Origin: DATAVB01 sp040414495
GTDB lineage: Bacteria > Actinomycetota > Actinomycetes > Mycobacteriales > QHCD01
DNA length: 64,000 nt
Assembly: GCA_040414495.1 (NCBI GenBank)
Contig: JBEDUI010000154.1
Coordinates: 1-64,000, forward strand
Direction of reading: 5' to 3'
In this document: piece by piece, positions 7,594 through 15,353 of the stretch
How positions within the stretch are numbered: the stretch's first letter is position 1
Layout of the letters: the number at the start of each line of letters is the position of its first letter
Translations under genes and position numbers: made by a program
Notes under the pieces: model-generated
What the model saw: only the letters and a program-made list of their open reading frames with translations
Databases searched by the model: none
What the model was told of the DNA's origin: nothing

Positions 7594-9381
7594 ATGTCAC
7601 CGATCGGTCGGGCGGTCGCCGCACATGGCTATGTGCAGGCGTCGTTCGATGAGCTGGGTGAGCCGCTACGCGATGTGACATTCGTCGTCTTCGATCTGGA
7701 GACCACCGGCACCTCGCCCGCGACCAGTGCGATCACGGAGATCGGCGCCGTCAAGGTACGTGGTGGTCAGGTGCTCGGCGAGTTCGCCACGCTGGTCGAC
7801 CCGGGTTCGGGCATCCCGCCGTTCATCACCGTGCTGACCGGCATCACCGACGCGATGGTCGCGGCCGCACCGCGGATCGAGACCGTGTTGCCCTCGTTCC
7901 TGGAATTCGCCGGCGACTCGGTGCTGGTGGCCCACAACGCCCCGTTCGACCTGGGTTTCCTGCGTGCCGCCTGCCAGTTGCAGGGGTACCCGTGGCCGGG
8001 ATTCCGGTCGGTCGACACGGCCGTGCTGGCCCGCCGAGCGTTGACCCGGGACGAGGTGCCCAACTGCAAGCTGTCCACGCTCGCGGCCAAATTCGGCGCC
8101 AACACGACACCGAACCACCGCGCCCTGGACGACGCCCGGGCCACAGTGGACGTACTGCACGCGTTGTTCGAGCGGGTCGGCTCGATCGGCGTGCAGTCGT
8201 TGGACGAGCTGCGCACGTTCACCCATCAGGTCAGCCCGCAACAGCGGCGCAAGCGGTATCTGGCCGAGCCGCTGCCGCACGCCGCCGGGGTGTACGTGTT
8301 CCGCGACGGGCGCGACGAGGCGTTGTACGTCGGCAAGAGCAAGGACATCCGCAGCCGGGTGCGGTCGTACTTCGTGTCCAGCGAGACCCGGTCTCGGATG
8401 GCCGAAATGGTCGGGCTGGCCGAGCGGGTCGACGCGATCGTGTGCGCACACGAGCTGGAGGCCGAGGTTCGCGAACTGCGCCTGATCGGCGAGCACAAGC
8501 CGCGGTACAACCGCCGCTCGAAGTTCCCCGAGCGGGCGTCCTGGCTCAAGCTCACCGACGAGCCGTTCCCGCGGCTGTCGATCGTGCGGGCGGTCCGCGA
8601 CGACGGCGGCCGGTACCTCGGACCGTTCGGTTCCAAGCGCACGGCGGAGCAGGCGATGGCCGCGATCTACGAGGCATTGCCGATCCGCCAATGCGGCGGA
8701 CGGTTGCCGATCAAGCCCAGCCGGACCGCCTGCGCGCTGGCCGAAATGCACCGCTGCGGCGCACCGTGCGACGGCAGTGAATCGGTCGAGCAGTACGCGG
8801 CCCACTCCGCCGTGCTCGCCACCGCGATCTCCGGCGACGTGGGCCCGCTGGTGGCGCCTCTGTTCGAGCGGATCGACGCGTTGGCCAGGAACGAGCGGTA
8901 CGAGGAGGCGGCGGCGCTGCGGGACCGGCTGGCCGCGTTCATCAGGGCCTGTGCCCGGCAGCAGCGGCTCACGGCGTTGACGAGCATCCCGGAGCTGGTA
9001 GCGGCCCGACCGGACGGGCATGGCGGGTGGGAGCTGTCGGTCATCCGGCACGGGCGGCTGGTGGCGGCCGGGGTCGCCCCGCGCGGCGCCGCGCCGTGGC
9101 CGTACATCGACGCGCTGCGGGACAGCGCCGAGACGGTGTTGCCGCAGCTGTGGCCGCTGCCGGTGGCCAGCGCCGAGGAGACCGAATGCATCCTGCGCTG
9201 GCTGGAGCGGCCCGGCACCCGGTTGGTCGCTACTGAGGCAGAGTGGAGCTGCCCGGCCCATGGCGCGGGCCGGCTGCGGGGTTGGCTGGACACGGTCGAG
9301 GCGAGTCGGAGCTCGGCCGATCCGTTCGCCGACCGGCGTGGGCTGCATCCGGTCGCCCGGCCGGCGCGGGACAGCGCCTGA
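7594..9381 (+). CDS. DEDDh exonuclease fused to UvrC/Cho-like GIY-YIG domain
   Basis: A 595-residue fusion matching M. tuberculosis Rv2191. Residues about 28-195 form a DnaQ-type 3'-5' exonuclease with Exo I (FDLETTG), Exo II (HNAPFDLGFL) and Exo III (HRALDDARAT). Residues about 225-310 form a GIY-YIG nuclease domain (AGVYVFRDG, LYVGKSKDIRSRVRSYF), followed by a UVR-like helical hairpin (NERYEEAAALRDRL). The C-terminal region is unlike UvrC and lacks an evident HhH pair. It probably acts in DNA repair as a nick or flap processor, but substrates are not known from the sequence. No strong ribosome-binding site precedes the ATG. Confidence 0.9.
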   Translation: MSPIGRAVAAHGYVQASFDELGEPLRDVTFVVFDLETTGTSPATSAITEIGAVKVRGGQVLGEFATLVDPGSGIPPFITVLTGITDAMVAAAPRIETVLPSFLEFAGDSVLVAHNAPFDLGFLRAACQLQGYPWPGFRSVDTAVLARRALTRDEVPNCKLSTLAAKFGANTTPNHRALDDARATVDVLHALFERVGSIGVQSLDELRTFTHQVSPQQRRKRYLAEPLPHAAGVYVFRDGRDEALYVGKSKDIRSRVRSYFVSSETRSRMAEMVGLAERVDAIVCAHELEAEVRELRLIGEHKPRYNRRSKFPERASWLKLTDEPFPRLSIVRAVRDDGGRYLGPFGSKRTAEQAMAAIYEALPIRQCGGRLPIKPSRTACALAEMHRCGAPCDGSESVEQYAAHSAVLATAISGDVGPLVAPLFERIDALARNERYEEAAALRDRLAAFIRACARQQRLTALTSIPELVAARPDGHGGWELSVIRHGRLVAAGVAPRGAAPWPYIDALRDSAETVLPQLWPLPVASAEETECILRWLERPGTRLVATEAEWSCPAHGAGRLRGWLDTVEASRSSADPFADRRGLHPVARPARDSA

Positions 9382-9383
9382 TC

Positions 9384-9551
9384 AGGAGCGTGCTGAACAA
9401 TGCCGCTCGTCGCGAGCGGTGATCCAGGGCGCGATCTGGCAAGGCGGCGAGGCGCCCGGATACCGGGGTTGTATCCGGGCGCCTCGGCAACACAGCCAGT
9501 CGTGTTCTGGATCACCGCGCAGCAGAGCATGCATTGTTTCAGCACGCTCCT
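9384..9551. repeat. 168-base interrupted palindrome filling a convergent intergenic space
   Basis: Outer arms 9384-9402 and 9532-9551 match at 19 of 20 positions (one-base indel). Middle arms share GCGGTGATCCAG (left copy near 9416) with its complement near 9508-9519. The inner arms 9448-9463 and 9471-9486 are a perfect 16-bp stem with a 7-base loop. The element begins two bases after the stop of the exonuclease gene and its right arm overlaps the stop of the opposite gene. It could be a bidirectional terminator or a MITE-like element; there is no transposase and no clear target-site duplication. Confidence 0.8.
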
Positions 9552-10485
9552 AGCCTCTGTGGTGCGGTTCAGCCCAACCCGATAGGTCCGGTCCGCGCGG
9601 CACGATTCGGGTCGGATTGATATTCGGGTGGGTAACGTAGTAATGCCGTTTGATCTGGTCGAAATCGACGGTCTCGCCGAAACCCGGGGTCTGAAAGAGA
9701 TCGCGCGCATACGCCCAGAGCACCGGCATTTCGGTGAGCTTGTTCCGGTTGCATTTGAAATGGCCGTGATAGACGGCGTCGAATCGCACGAGCGTGGTGA
9801 ACAAACGGATATCGGCTTCGGTGAGCTGATTTCCCACCAGATAACGCTGATTCTTGAGGCGCTCGGAAAGCCAGTCCAGCCGGGCGAAGAGGCGATCGAA
9901 CGCCTCGTCGTAGGCCGATTGCGAGGTCGCGAATCCGCACCGGTAAACGCCATTGTTGACGTCGGAATAGACGACGTCATTCACCGCGTCGATTTCCGTG
10001 CGCAGCTCGACCGGATAAAGGTCGGGCGCGCCGGGACGGTGCAATGCCGTCCATTCGGTTTCGAAATTCAGTGTCAACTGTGGATAGTCGTTGCTGACGA
10101 TCCGCCGGGTTTGCCTGTCCCACAAGGTCGGTACGGTCCATCGGCCGGTGTAGTCCGGGTCGCTGGCCAGATAAAGTTCGGACAGATATTCGGCTTCGCT
10201 GACCGGGTCGCGACCGTCCGGCGAGAGGCTGAACCGCCAGCCCGCCTCGTCCCGGATCGGGTCAACCACGGTCATCGACATGGCGTCGGTCAACCCGAGC
10301 AGGCCGCGCACGATCACCGAACGGTGCGCCCAAGGACAGGCGGCGGAGACGATGAGGTGATAGCGACCGGCCTGCACCGGATAACCGGTCGACCCGTCGG
10401 CGCTGACCCGATCGGTGAAATGGTTGCGCTGCCGGGTGAACTCACCGCGGCGGCCGGTCTCGGCGGCCAGCGGCGCATTAGACAT
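9550..10485 (-). CDS. Glutathionyl-hydroquinone reductase family (YqjG/ECM4-type) protein
   Basis: A 311-residue xi-class GST-like protein. The thioredoxin-fold domain has the active cysteine in SAACPWAHR; the C-terminal all-alpha domain contains the family block YSDVNNGVYRCGFATSQSAYDEA and LTEADIRLFTTLVRFDAVYHGHFKCN. Relatives reduce glutathionyl-hydroquinones. Actinomycetes normally use mycothiol, so the natural thiol here may differ. ATG 10485 was chosen because the family starts shortly before the ETGRRGEFTRQRNHF block; an in-frame extension to 10560 overlaps the divergent Lrp-type gene. Its stop lies inside the right arm of the 168-base palindrome. Confidence 0.87.
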   Translation of the reverse strand: MSNAPLAAETGRRGEFTRQRNHFTDRVSADGSTGYPVQAGRYHLIVSAACPWAHRSVIVRGLLGLTDAMSMTVVDPIRDEAGWRFSLSPDGRDPVSEAEYLSELYLASDPDYTGRWTVPTLWDRQTRRIVSNDYPQLTLNFETEWTALHRPGAPDLYPVELRTEIDAVNDVVYSDVNNGVYRCGFATSQSAYDEAFDRLFARLDWLSERLKNQRYLVGNQLTEADIRLFTTLVRFDAVYHGHFKCNRNKLTEMPVLWAYARDLFQTPGFGETVDFDQIKRHYYVTHPNINPTRIVPRGPDLSGWAEPHHRG

Positions 10486-10562
10486 GACGGCACGCTTCAG
10501 AACGTAGATCGTCCATGCCGCTAGCATCCCCCGTACAGGGCGAGAACGCGAGGAGAGCACCG

Positions 10563-10844
10563 GTGATCACTGCGATTGTCATGGTCAAGACCGAGACCGA
10601 CGCGATCCAGGAGGTCGCCGAGGCGCTGGTGGAAATCCCCAGCGTCAGCGAGGTCTATTCGGTTTCCGGCAACGTGGACCTGATCGCGATCGTGCGGGTG
10701 CGAGAGTTCGACCAGGTCGCGGCCGTGATCGCCGGAGCCGTCAACAAGGTGCCCGGCGTACGGGAAACCGACTCGCACATCGCCTTCCGCGCCTACTCCC
10801 GGCATGACCTGGAGCAGGCCTTCGCGATCGGCTTCGAGGAGTAG
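10563..10844 (+). CDS. Stand-alone Lrp/AsnC ligand-binding (RAM) domain protein
   Basis: A 93-residue protein that is only the alpha/beta RAM sensor domain of Lrp/AsnC regulators (ITAIVMVKTETDAIQEVAEALVEIPSVSEVYSVSGNVDLIAIVRV), with no helix-turn-helix. The GTG at 10563 follows GAGGAGAGCACC, a good ribosome-binding site. Such proteins form ring-like oligomers that bind amino acids and may modulate full-length Lrp partners. It is convergent with trpD, only 25 bases away. A link to tryptophan or another amino acid is suggested only by that position. Confidence 0.88.
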   Translation: MITAIVMVKTETDAIQEVAEALVEIPSVSEVYSVSGNVDLIAIVRVREFDQVAAVIAGAVNKVPGVRETDSHIAFRAYSRHDLEQAFAIGFEE

Positions 10845-10869
10845 TTAGGGCTGTCTCAAACGACTCGCC

Positions 10870-11922
10870 CTAGCCAGCGGCAAGCTTCTGGGTCAACGCC
10901 ACCCAGTTGTCCAGCACCCGGCTCGCGGCCCCGTTGTCGATGGCCTGCCCGGCCCGTTCCAGCCCGGCGCGCAACGCCTCGACCGGTCCGCCAGCCAACC
11001 CGTCGTACGCCGCGATGGCCGCCGCCGCGTTGAGTGCGACCGCGTCGCGGACCGGACCGCGCTCGCCGGCCAGTACGGCCCGGGCCACCCCGGCGTTGTG
11101 CTGGGCGTCGCCACCACGCAACGCCTCGATGCTCGCCCGCGGTACGCCGATATCGGCCGGATCGAACACGCACTCGCTGATCGACCCGGCGACCACCGCC
11201 CACAACCGCGAGGTGGTGGTCGTCGTCAACTCGTCCAACCCGTCCTCGCCGCGGAACACCAACGCCGTGGTGCCGCGCTGAGCGAACACCTCGGCCAGCA
11301 CGCCGGCCATGGCCGGATCAGCGCACCCGGCGGCCGACGCCGGCGGTTTGGCCGGATTCGTCAGCGGGCCAAGCACGTTGAATACCGTCGGTACGCCCAA
11401 CTCGCTGCGCGGCCCGGCGGTGTACCGGAACGCCGGATGGAACCGCGCCGCGAAACAGAACCCGATGCCGACCTCGGCCACGCACTGGGCGACCTGCTCG
11501 CCGAGCAGGTCGATGTTGACCCCCAATGCCTCCAACGTGTCGGCCCCACCGGCCAACGACGAGGCGGCCCGGTTGCCGTGCTTGACCACCCGCGCCCCGG
11601 CCGCGGCCGCGACGATCGCGCCCATGGTCGAGATGTTGACCGTATGCGCGCCATCGCCGCCCGTACCGACCAGATCCACGGCGCGACCGGGAATCGCGAT
11701 CGGTTCGGCGAAGCTCAGCATCGACTCGGCCAGCCCGGCCAATTCCGGCGCGCTGGCGCCCTTGGCTCGCAGGGCCACCGCGAAACCGGCGATCTGGGCC
11801 GGCGTGGCGGCACCGGACATGATCTCGGTCATGGCCCAGCGGGTGTCCTCGCTGGCCACGGTCTCGCCCGCGAGCAACGCGCCGAGCAACGCCCGCCAAC
11901 TCGTGCGACCGGACTCGGTCAC
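10870..11922 (-). CDS. trpD: Anthranilate phosphoribosyltransferase
   Basis: Transfers phosphoribose from PRPP to anthranilate, the second step of tryptophan synthesis. The PRPP loop is GTGGDGAHTVNIST, followed by KHGNRAASSLAGGAD and the anthranilate-site stretch ARFHPAFRYTAGPRSELGVPTVFNVLGPLTNP. GTG 11922 gives 350 residues, the normal family length; the longer frame overlaps the receiver-protein gene. Only four bases separate it from that upstream gene, so the two are probably co-transcribed. No other trp biosynthesis gene is nearby; the TrpB-like gene near the window end is a TrpB2. Confidence 0.93.
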   Translation of the reverse strand: MTESGRTSWRALLGALLAGETVASEDTRWAMTEIMSGAATPAQIAGFAVALRAKGASAPELAGLAESMLSFAEPIAIPGRAVDLVGTGGDGAHTVNISTMGAIVAAAAGARVVKHGNRAASSLAGGADTLEALGVNIDLLGEQVAQCVAEVGIGFCFAARFHPAFRYTAGPRSELGVPTVFNVLGPLTNPAKPPASAAGCADPAMAGVLAEVFAQRGTTALVFRGEDGLDELTTTTTSRLWAVVAGSISECVFDPADIGVPRASIEALRGGDAQHNAGVARAVLAGERGPVRDAVALNAAAAIAAYDGLAGGPVEALRAGLERAGQAIDNGAASRVLDNWVALTQKLAAG

Positions 11923-11926
11923 GAGG

Positions 11927-12349
11927 TCACCGCACCGGTAGCGCGCCGGAACGGTCGCGCAGCAGACCCGACACGGTCTCGGCCGCCACAACCGGGTCCA
12001 GCGGCGCGACCAGGACGGCGTCGGCCTGCGACCAGGTCGCCAGCCAGCGGTCGTCCCGCCGCGCGATCACGATGCAGATGTCCGGGCAGTCCTCGATTTC
12101 GTTCTTCAACTGCCGGCAGATGCCCATGCCACCGGTCGGCTGGGCCTCACCGTCGAGGATCAGCAGGTCGATCTCGCCCGCGTCGACCTGCGCCACGACC
12201 TCATCGCCGGTGGTGCACTCGAGGTACTCGATCCGGCCCAGATCGGCCGCCGGGCGCCGCCCGACCGCGAACCGGACGTCCTCCCGGAACTGGGGGTTGT
12301 GGCTGAAGACGACGACGTTGTGCGTGCCGTCACCGGTCGCAGTGCTCAT
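11927..12349 (-). CDS. Receiver-domain-only response-regulator-like protein
   Basis: A 140-residue CheY-like fold without an output domain: NVVVFSHNPQFREDVRFAVG at the start, a possible phospho-acceptor Asp in DLLILDGEAQPTGG, and CIVIARRDDRWL in the fourth-strand region. The first acidic pair of true receivers is not obvious (SHNPQ), and the Lys after strand 5 is replaced (VLVAPLDP). It may therefore be a pseudo-receiver. It sits immediately upstream of trpD and divergent from ctaE. No partner kinase is adjacent. Confidence 0.8.
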   Translation of the reverse strand: MSTATGDGTHNVVVFSHNPQFREDVRFAVGRRPAADLGRIEYLECTTGDEVVAQVDAGEIDLLILDGEAQPTGGMGICRQLKNEIEDCPDICIVIARRDDRWLATWSQADAVLVAPLDPVVAAETVSGLLRDRSGALPVR

Positions 12350-12647
12350 TGCTCGCTCCTCGGGCAGATTCCGCGACGTGACGTCCGCGCGCGATCAATA
12401 CCTCTACTACCACTATCAACGCTCGCATCCTATCCAGCCGCTGCCACCGGACTCCGAGCCGACACCGCACCAGGATTCGTACCGCGACCCTGTCCGATTC
12501 GTACGAAACCCTTGGCAGTCGACAGTGGACAGACGTACGCAAGGCGTAACCCAGTGGGCCGGGACAAGTTGCGCACCCCACATCACAATCCCCATCACAG
12601 GGCGCCACACCGCCCCGGAACAGGGACGCCATAAGCGAAGGGCCATA
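12350..12647. other. Divergent intergenic region upstream of ctaE
   Basis: About 300 bases containing the promoters for the receiver-protein/trpD unit and for ctaE-qcrCAB. I see no conserved RNA structure and cannot place -35/-10 boxes with confidence. A purine-rich AGCGAAGGG lies seven bases or so before the ctaE ATG. Confidence 0.4.
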
Positions 12648-13277
12648 ATGACGCGCGTGACAACGGCTACCGATCTCCAGCCCGAGCCATCACCTTTCGA
12701 CACCGGGCGCGTCCACTCGCTGACCCGACCCAACATGGTCAGCGTCGGCACGATCGTGTGGCTGTCGTCGGAGTTGATGTTCTTCGCGGGCCTCTTCGCC
12801 ATGTACTTCACGGTGCGCTCGGCCCACCAGCATGACTGGCCCGAGCCGCCGACCCACCTCGACATCCGCTACGCGCTGATCTTCACCGTCATCCTGGTGC
12901 TCTCCTCGGTCACCTGTCAGTTCGGTGTGTTCGCCGCTGAGCGCGGCGACGTCTACGGGCTGAGACTGTGGTTCGCCATCAGCTTTCTGATGGGTCTGAC
13001 CTTCGTCCTCGGTCAGGCGAACGAGTTCCGCATGCTGATCGAAGAAGGCACCACGATGGGGACATCGGGCTACGGCTCGGTCTTCTACATCACCACCGGC
13101 TTCCATGGCTTGCACGTCCTGGGCGGCCTGGCCGCCTTCATCTTTCTGTTGATCCGCAGCACCATGGGGCGTTTCACGCCCGCGCAGGCAACCAGCGCGA
13201 TCGTCGTGTCCTACTACTGGCACTTCGTCGACATCGTGTGGATCGGCCTGTTCATCACCATCTACGTAATCCAATGA
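12648..13277 (+). CDS. ctaE: Cytochrome c oxidase (aa3) subunit III
   Basis: A 209-residue integral membrane subunit of the aa3 terminal oxidase with five predicted helices. The first contains MVSVGTIVWLSSELMFFAGLFAMYF; later ones end in the conserved FHGLHVLGGLAAFIFLL and SYYWHFVDIVWIGLFITIYVIQ. ATG 12648 has a purine-rich site just upstream; GTG 12657 is an alternative start. It lies 79 bases before qcrC and begins the run ctaE-qcrC-qcrA-qcrB, the actinobacterial arrangement that reflects the bcc-aa3 supercomplex. Confidence 0.95.
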   Translation: MTRVTTATDLQPEPSPFDTGRVHSLTRPNMVSVGTIVWLSSELMFFAGLFAMYFTVRSAHQHDWPEPPTHLDIRYALIFTVILVLSSVTCQFGVFAAERGDVYGLRLWFAISFLMGLTFVLGQANEFRMLIEEGTTMGTSGYGSVFYITTGFHGLHVLGGLAAFIFLLIRSTMGRFTPAQATSAIVVSYYWHFVDIVWIGLFITIYVIQ

Positions 13278-13356
13278 CCGTCCGTTCACCTGCCCCATTC
13301 CGCCCGGTCCGTCCGGGCGATGTCACAGCCTTACCCGGCTCCCACGTCAGCAAGGT

Positions 13357-14316
13357 GTGTCGATGACCGACCCGAATTCGCCAGATAGCCCGGAGCGCCC
13401 GGGCGGTGGCCTGCTCAGCCGGATCCCGAAGCGGATACCGAAGCCGCGGGCGGTGCGACTGCCGCGCGGCAAGGTCGCCCGCCGGGCGTCCGGCGCGCTG
13501 GCCTTCGCCGTCGCACTGTCAGCCACCGGGCTGATCTACTCCGCGTTCGCGCCCAGCGGTAGCGCGGCCGACTCGGCCAGCTCCGCGGCGAACGTACGCA
13601 AGGGTCAGCAACTGTTCGACCAGACCTGCATCAGCTGCCACGGAGCCAACCTGCAGGGCGTCAAGGATCGTGGGCCCAGCCTCATCGGTGTCGGCCAGGC
13701 CGCGGCGTACTTCCAGCTGAGCACCGGCCGGATGCCGCTGGTGCAGCAGGGACCGCAGGCCGACGCGAAGAAGCCGGTCTTCACCGAGGCCCAGATCGAG
13801 CAGATCGCGGCCTTCGTCCAGTCCCGCGGCGGCGGCCCGACCATCCCCGAGGGCAACCTGCGCAACGACTCGGCGATGGGCCAAGGCGGCGAGCTGTTCC
13901 GCCTCAACTGCGCCTCCTGCCACAACTTCGCCGGCAAGGGTGGCGCGCTGTCCGGCGGCAAGTTCGCGCCGAACCTGAAGTACGCGACGGACAAGCAGAT
14001 TTACGCCGCGATGCTCTCCGGCCCGGAGAGCATGCCCAACTTCGGCGACAACCAGATCACGCCGGAGCAGAAGCGCGCGATCATCAGCTACATCCAGGCT
14101 TTGAAGGCGCAGGCCGACCCGGGCGGTAACGGCATCGGCCGGCTCGGCCCGGTGCCCGAGGGTCTGGTCATCTGGACCGTCGGCATCGGCCTGATGCTGG
14201 TCATCATCTACTGGATCGGCGCCAAGGCCGGGGGTCGTCGTCCGCGATCCGCGGCCGGGCACGATCTGGGCGGGCACGACAGCGATACGGATCGGTCAGG
14301 AGGGTCGTCGGAATGA
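13357..14316 (+). CDS. qcrC: Diheme cytochrome c subunit of cytochrome bcc complex
   Basis: Carries two c-type heme sites, CISCH and CASCH, each followed by a distal Met region, and is anchored by an N-terminal helix (GALAFAVALSATGLIYSAF) and a C-terminal helix (LVIWTVGIGLMLVIIYWIGA). The diheme form allows direct electron transfer from the bc1 part to CtaC without soluble cytochrome c. The start is GTG 13357, with an in-frame ATG two codons later as alternative. Its last four bases overlap the qcrA start (ATGA). Confidence 0.96.
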   Translation: MSMTDPNSPDSPERPGGGLLSRIPKRIPKPRAVRLPRGKVARRASGALAFAVALSATGLIYSAFAPSGSAADSASSAANVRKGQQLFDQTCISCHGANLQGVKDRGPSLIGVGQAAAYFQLSTGRMPLVQQGPQADAKKPVFTEAQIEQIAAFVQSRGGGPTIPEGNLRNDSAMGQGGELFRLNCASCHNFAGKGGALSGGKFAPNLKYATDKQIYAAMLSGPESMPNFGDNQITPEQKRAIISYIQALKAQADPGGNGIGRLGPVPEGLVIWTVGIGLMLVIIYWIGAKAGGRRPRSAAGHDLGGHDSDTDRSGGSSE

Positions 14317-15353
14317 ACGACGGATCGGCATCCGAGCCGACTCCGGAGGAGCTCGAGGCGATGAGCCGCGAGGAGAAGATGCTGTCCGGCTCCGAAGCCG
14401 ACGGCGTCCACATCGTGCATCGCCGGGAGCGCTTCCCGGTTCCGGGCACCCGGGCCGAAAAGCGCGCCGAACGGCAGGTCGCGAGCCTGTTCCTCCTGAC
14501 CTTCGTCGGCGCCATCGCCTTCATGGTCTGCTACATCGTGGTGCCGTGGCGGTTCAAGCTCGGCGACAACAACGGCTACAAGTGGTTCACCCCGGTCCTG
14601 GGCATCTGCCTCGGCGTCACCCTGCTCGGCATCGGTTGTGGCGCCGTGTTGTGGGCCAAGAAGCTGATGCCCGAGGAAGAGGTCGTCCAGGAACGGCACG
14701 ACGGCCCGTCGACTGAGTACGACCGGCAGACGACCGGTGCCACGATCGTGCAGGGCGTGGTCGACACCGGCATCGGCCGGCGCAAGCTGCTGACCCGCAG
14801 CCTGGGTCTGGGCGCCGGCGCGTTCGGCCTGATGGCGCTGTTCCCGATCATCGGCGGGCTGATCAGGAAGCCGCGCGGCGAGCTCGACAGCACCGCATGG
14901 GCCAAGGGCGTACGGCTGGTGCAGTTGGACGGAACGCCGGTGCGGCCGGGCGACATGGAGCCGGGCAGCCTCGCGACCGTGTTCCCCAACACGCCGGGCG
15001 GCAAGACCGCATCGGACACCCCGACCATGCTGATCCGGCTGCGACCGGACGTGAAGTTCGTACCGCGCAAGGGCCAGGAGGGCTTCCGCTGGGGCGACTA
15101 CGTCGCGCTGTCGAAGATCTGTACGCACCTGGGTTGCCCGGTCTCGCTGTACGAGCAGCAGACCAACCGCATCCTGTGCCCCTGCCACCAGTCGCAGTTC
15201 GACGTGCTGCAGGACGGCAAGCCGGTCTTCGGTCCGGCCACCCGGCCGCTGCCGCAGCTGCCCATCACCGTCGACAATGAGGGCTACTTCATCGCCCGAA
15301 GCGACTACATCGAGCCTGTCGGACCGGCCTTCTGGGAGCGGAAGAACCCATGA
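14313..15353 (+). CDS. qcrA: Rieske iron-sulfur subunit of cytochrome bcc complex
   Basis: A 346-residue Rieske protein with the cluster ligands CTHLGC and CPCHQS. Three transmembrane helices precede the Rieske fold (FLLTFVGAIAFMVCYIVV, FTPVLGICLGVTLLGIGCGAVLW and LGLGAGAFGLMALFPIIGGL), the actinobacterial form. The third is preceded by an RRKLLT twin-arginine motif, as in homologues that use Tat for the final helix. It overlaps qcrC and qcrB by four bases on each side, which indicates coupled translation. Confidence 0.96.
   Translation: MNDGSASEPTPEELEAMSREEKMLSGSEADGVHIVHRRERFPVPGTRAEKRAERQVASLFLLTFVGAIAFMVCYIVVPWRFKLGDNNGYKWFTPVLGICLGVTLLGIGCGAVLWAKKLMPEEEVVQERHDGPSTEYDRQTTGATIVQGVVDTGIGRRKLLTRSLGLGAGAFGLMALFPIIGGLIRKPRGELDSTAWAKGVRLVQLDGTPVRPGDMEPGSLATVFPNTPGGKTASDTPTMLIRLRPDVKFVPRKGQEGFRWGDYVALSKICTHLGCPVSLYEQQTNRILCPCHQSQFDVLQDGKPVFGPATRPLPQLPITVDNEGYFIARSDYIEPVGPAFWERKNP

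Noticed and set aside
7666..9348. A 560-codon minus-strand frame
   Set aside because: It is antisense to the DnaQ/UvrC-like gene; the protein is rich in Arg/Gln/Pro without motifs.
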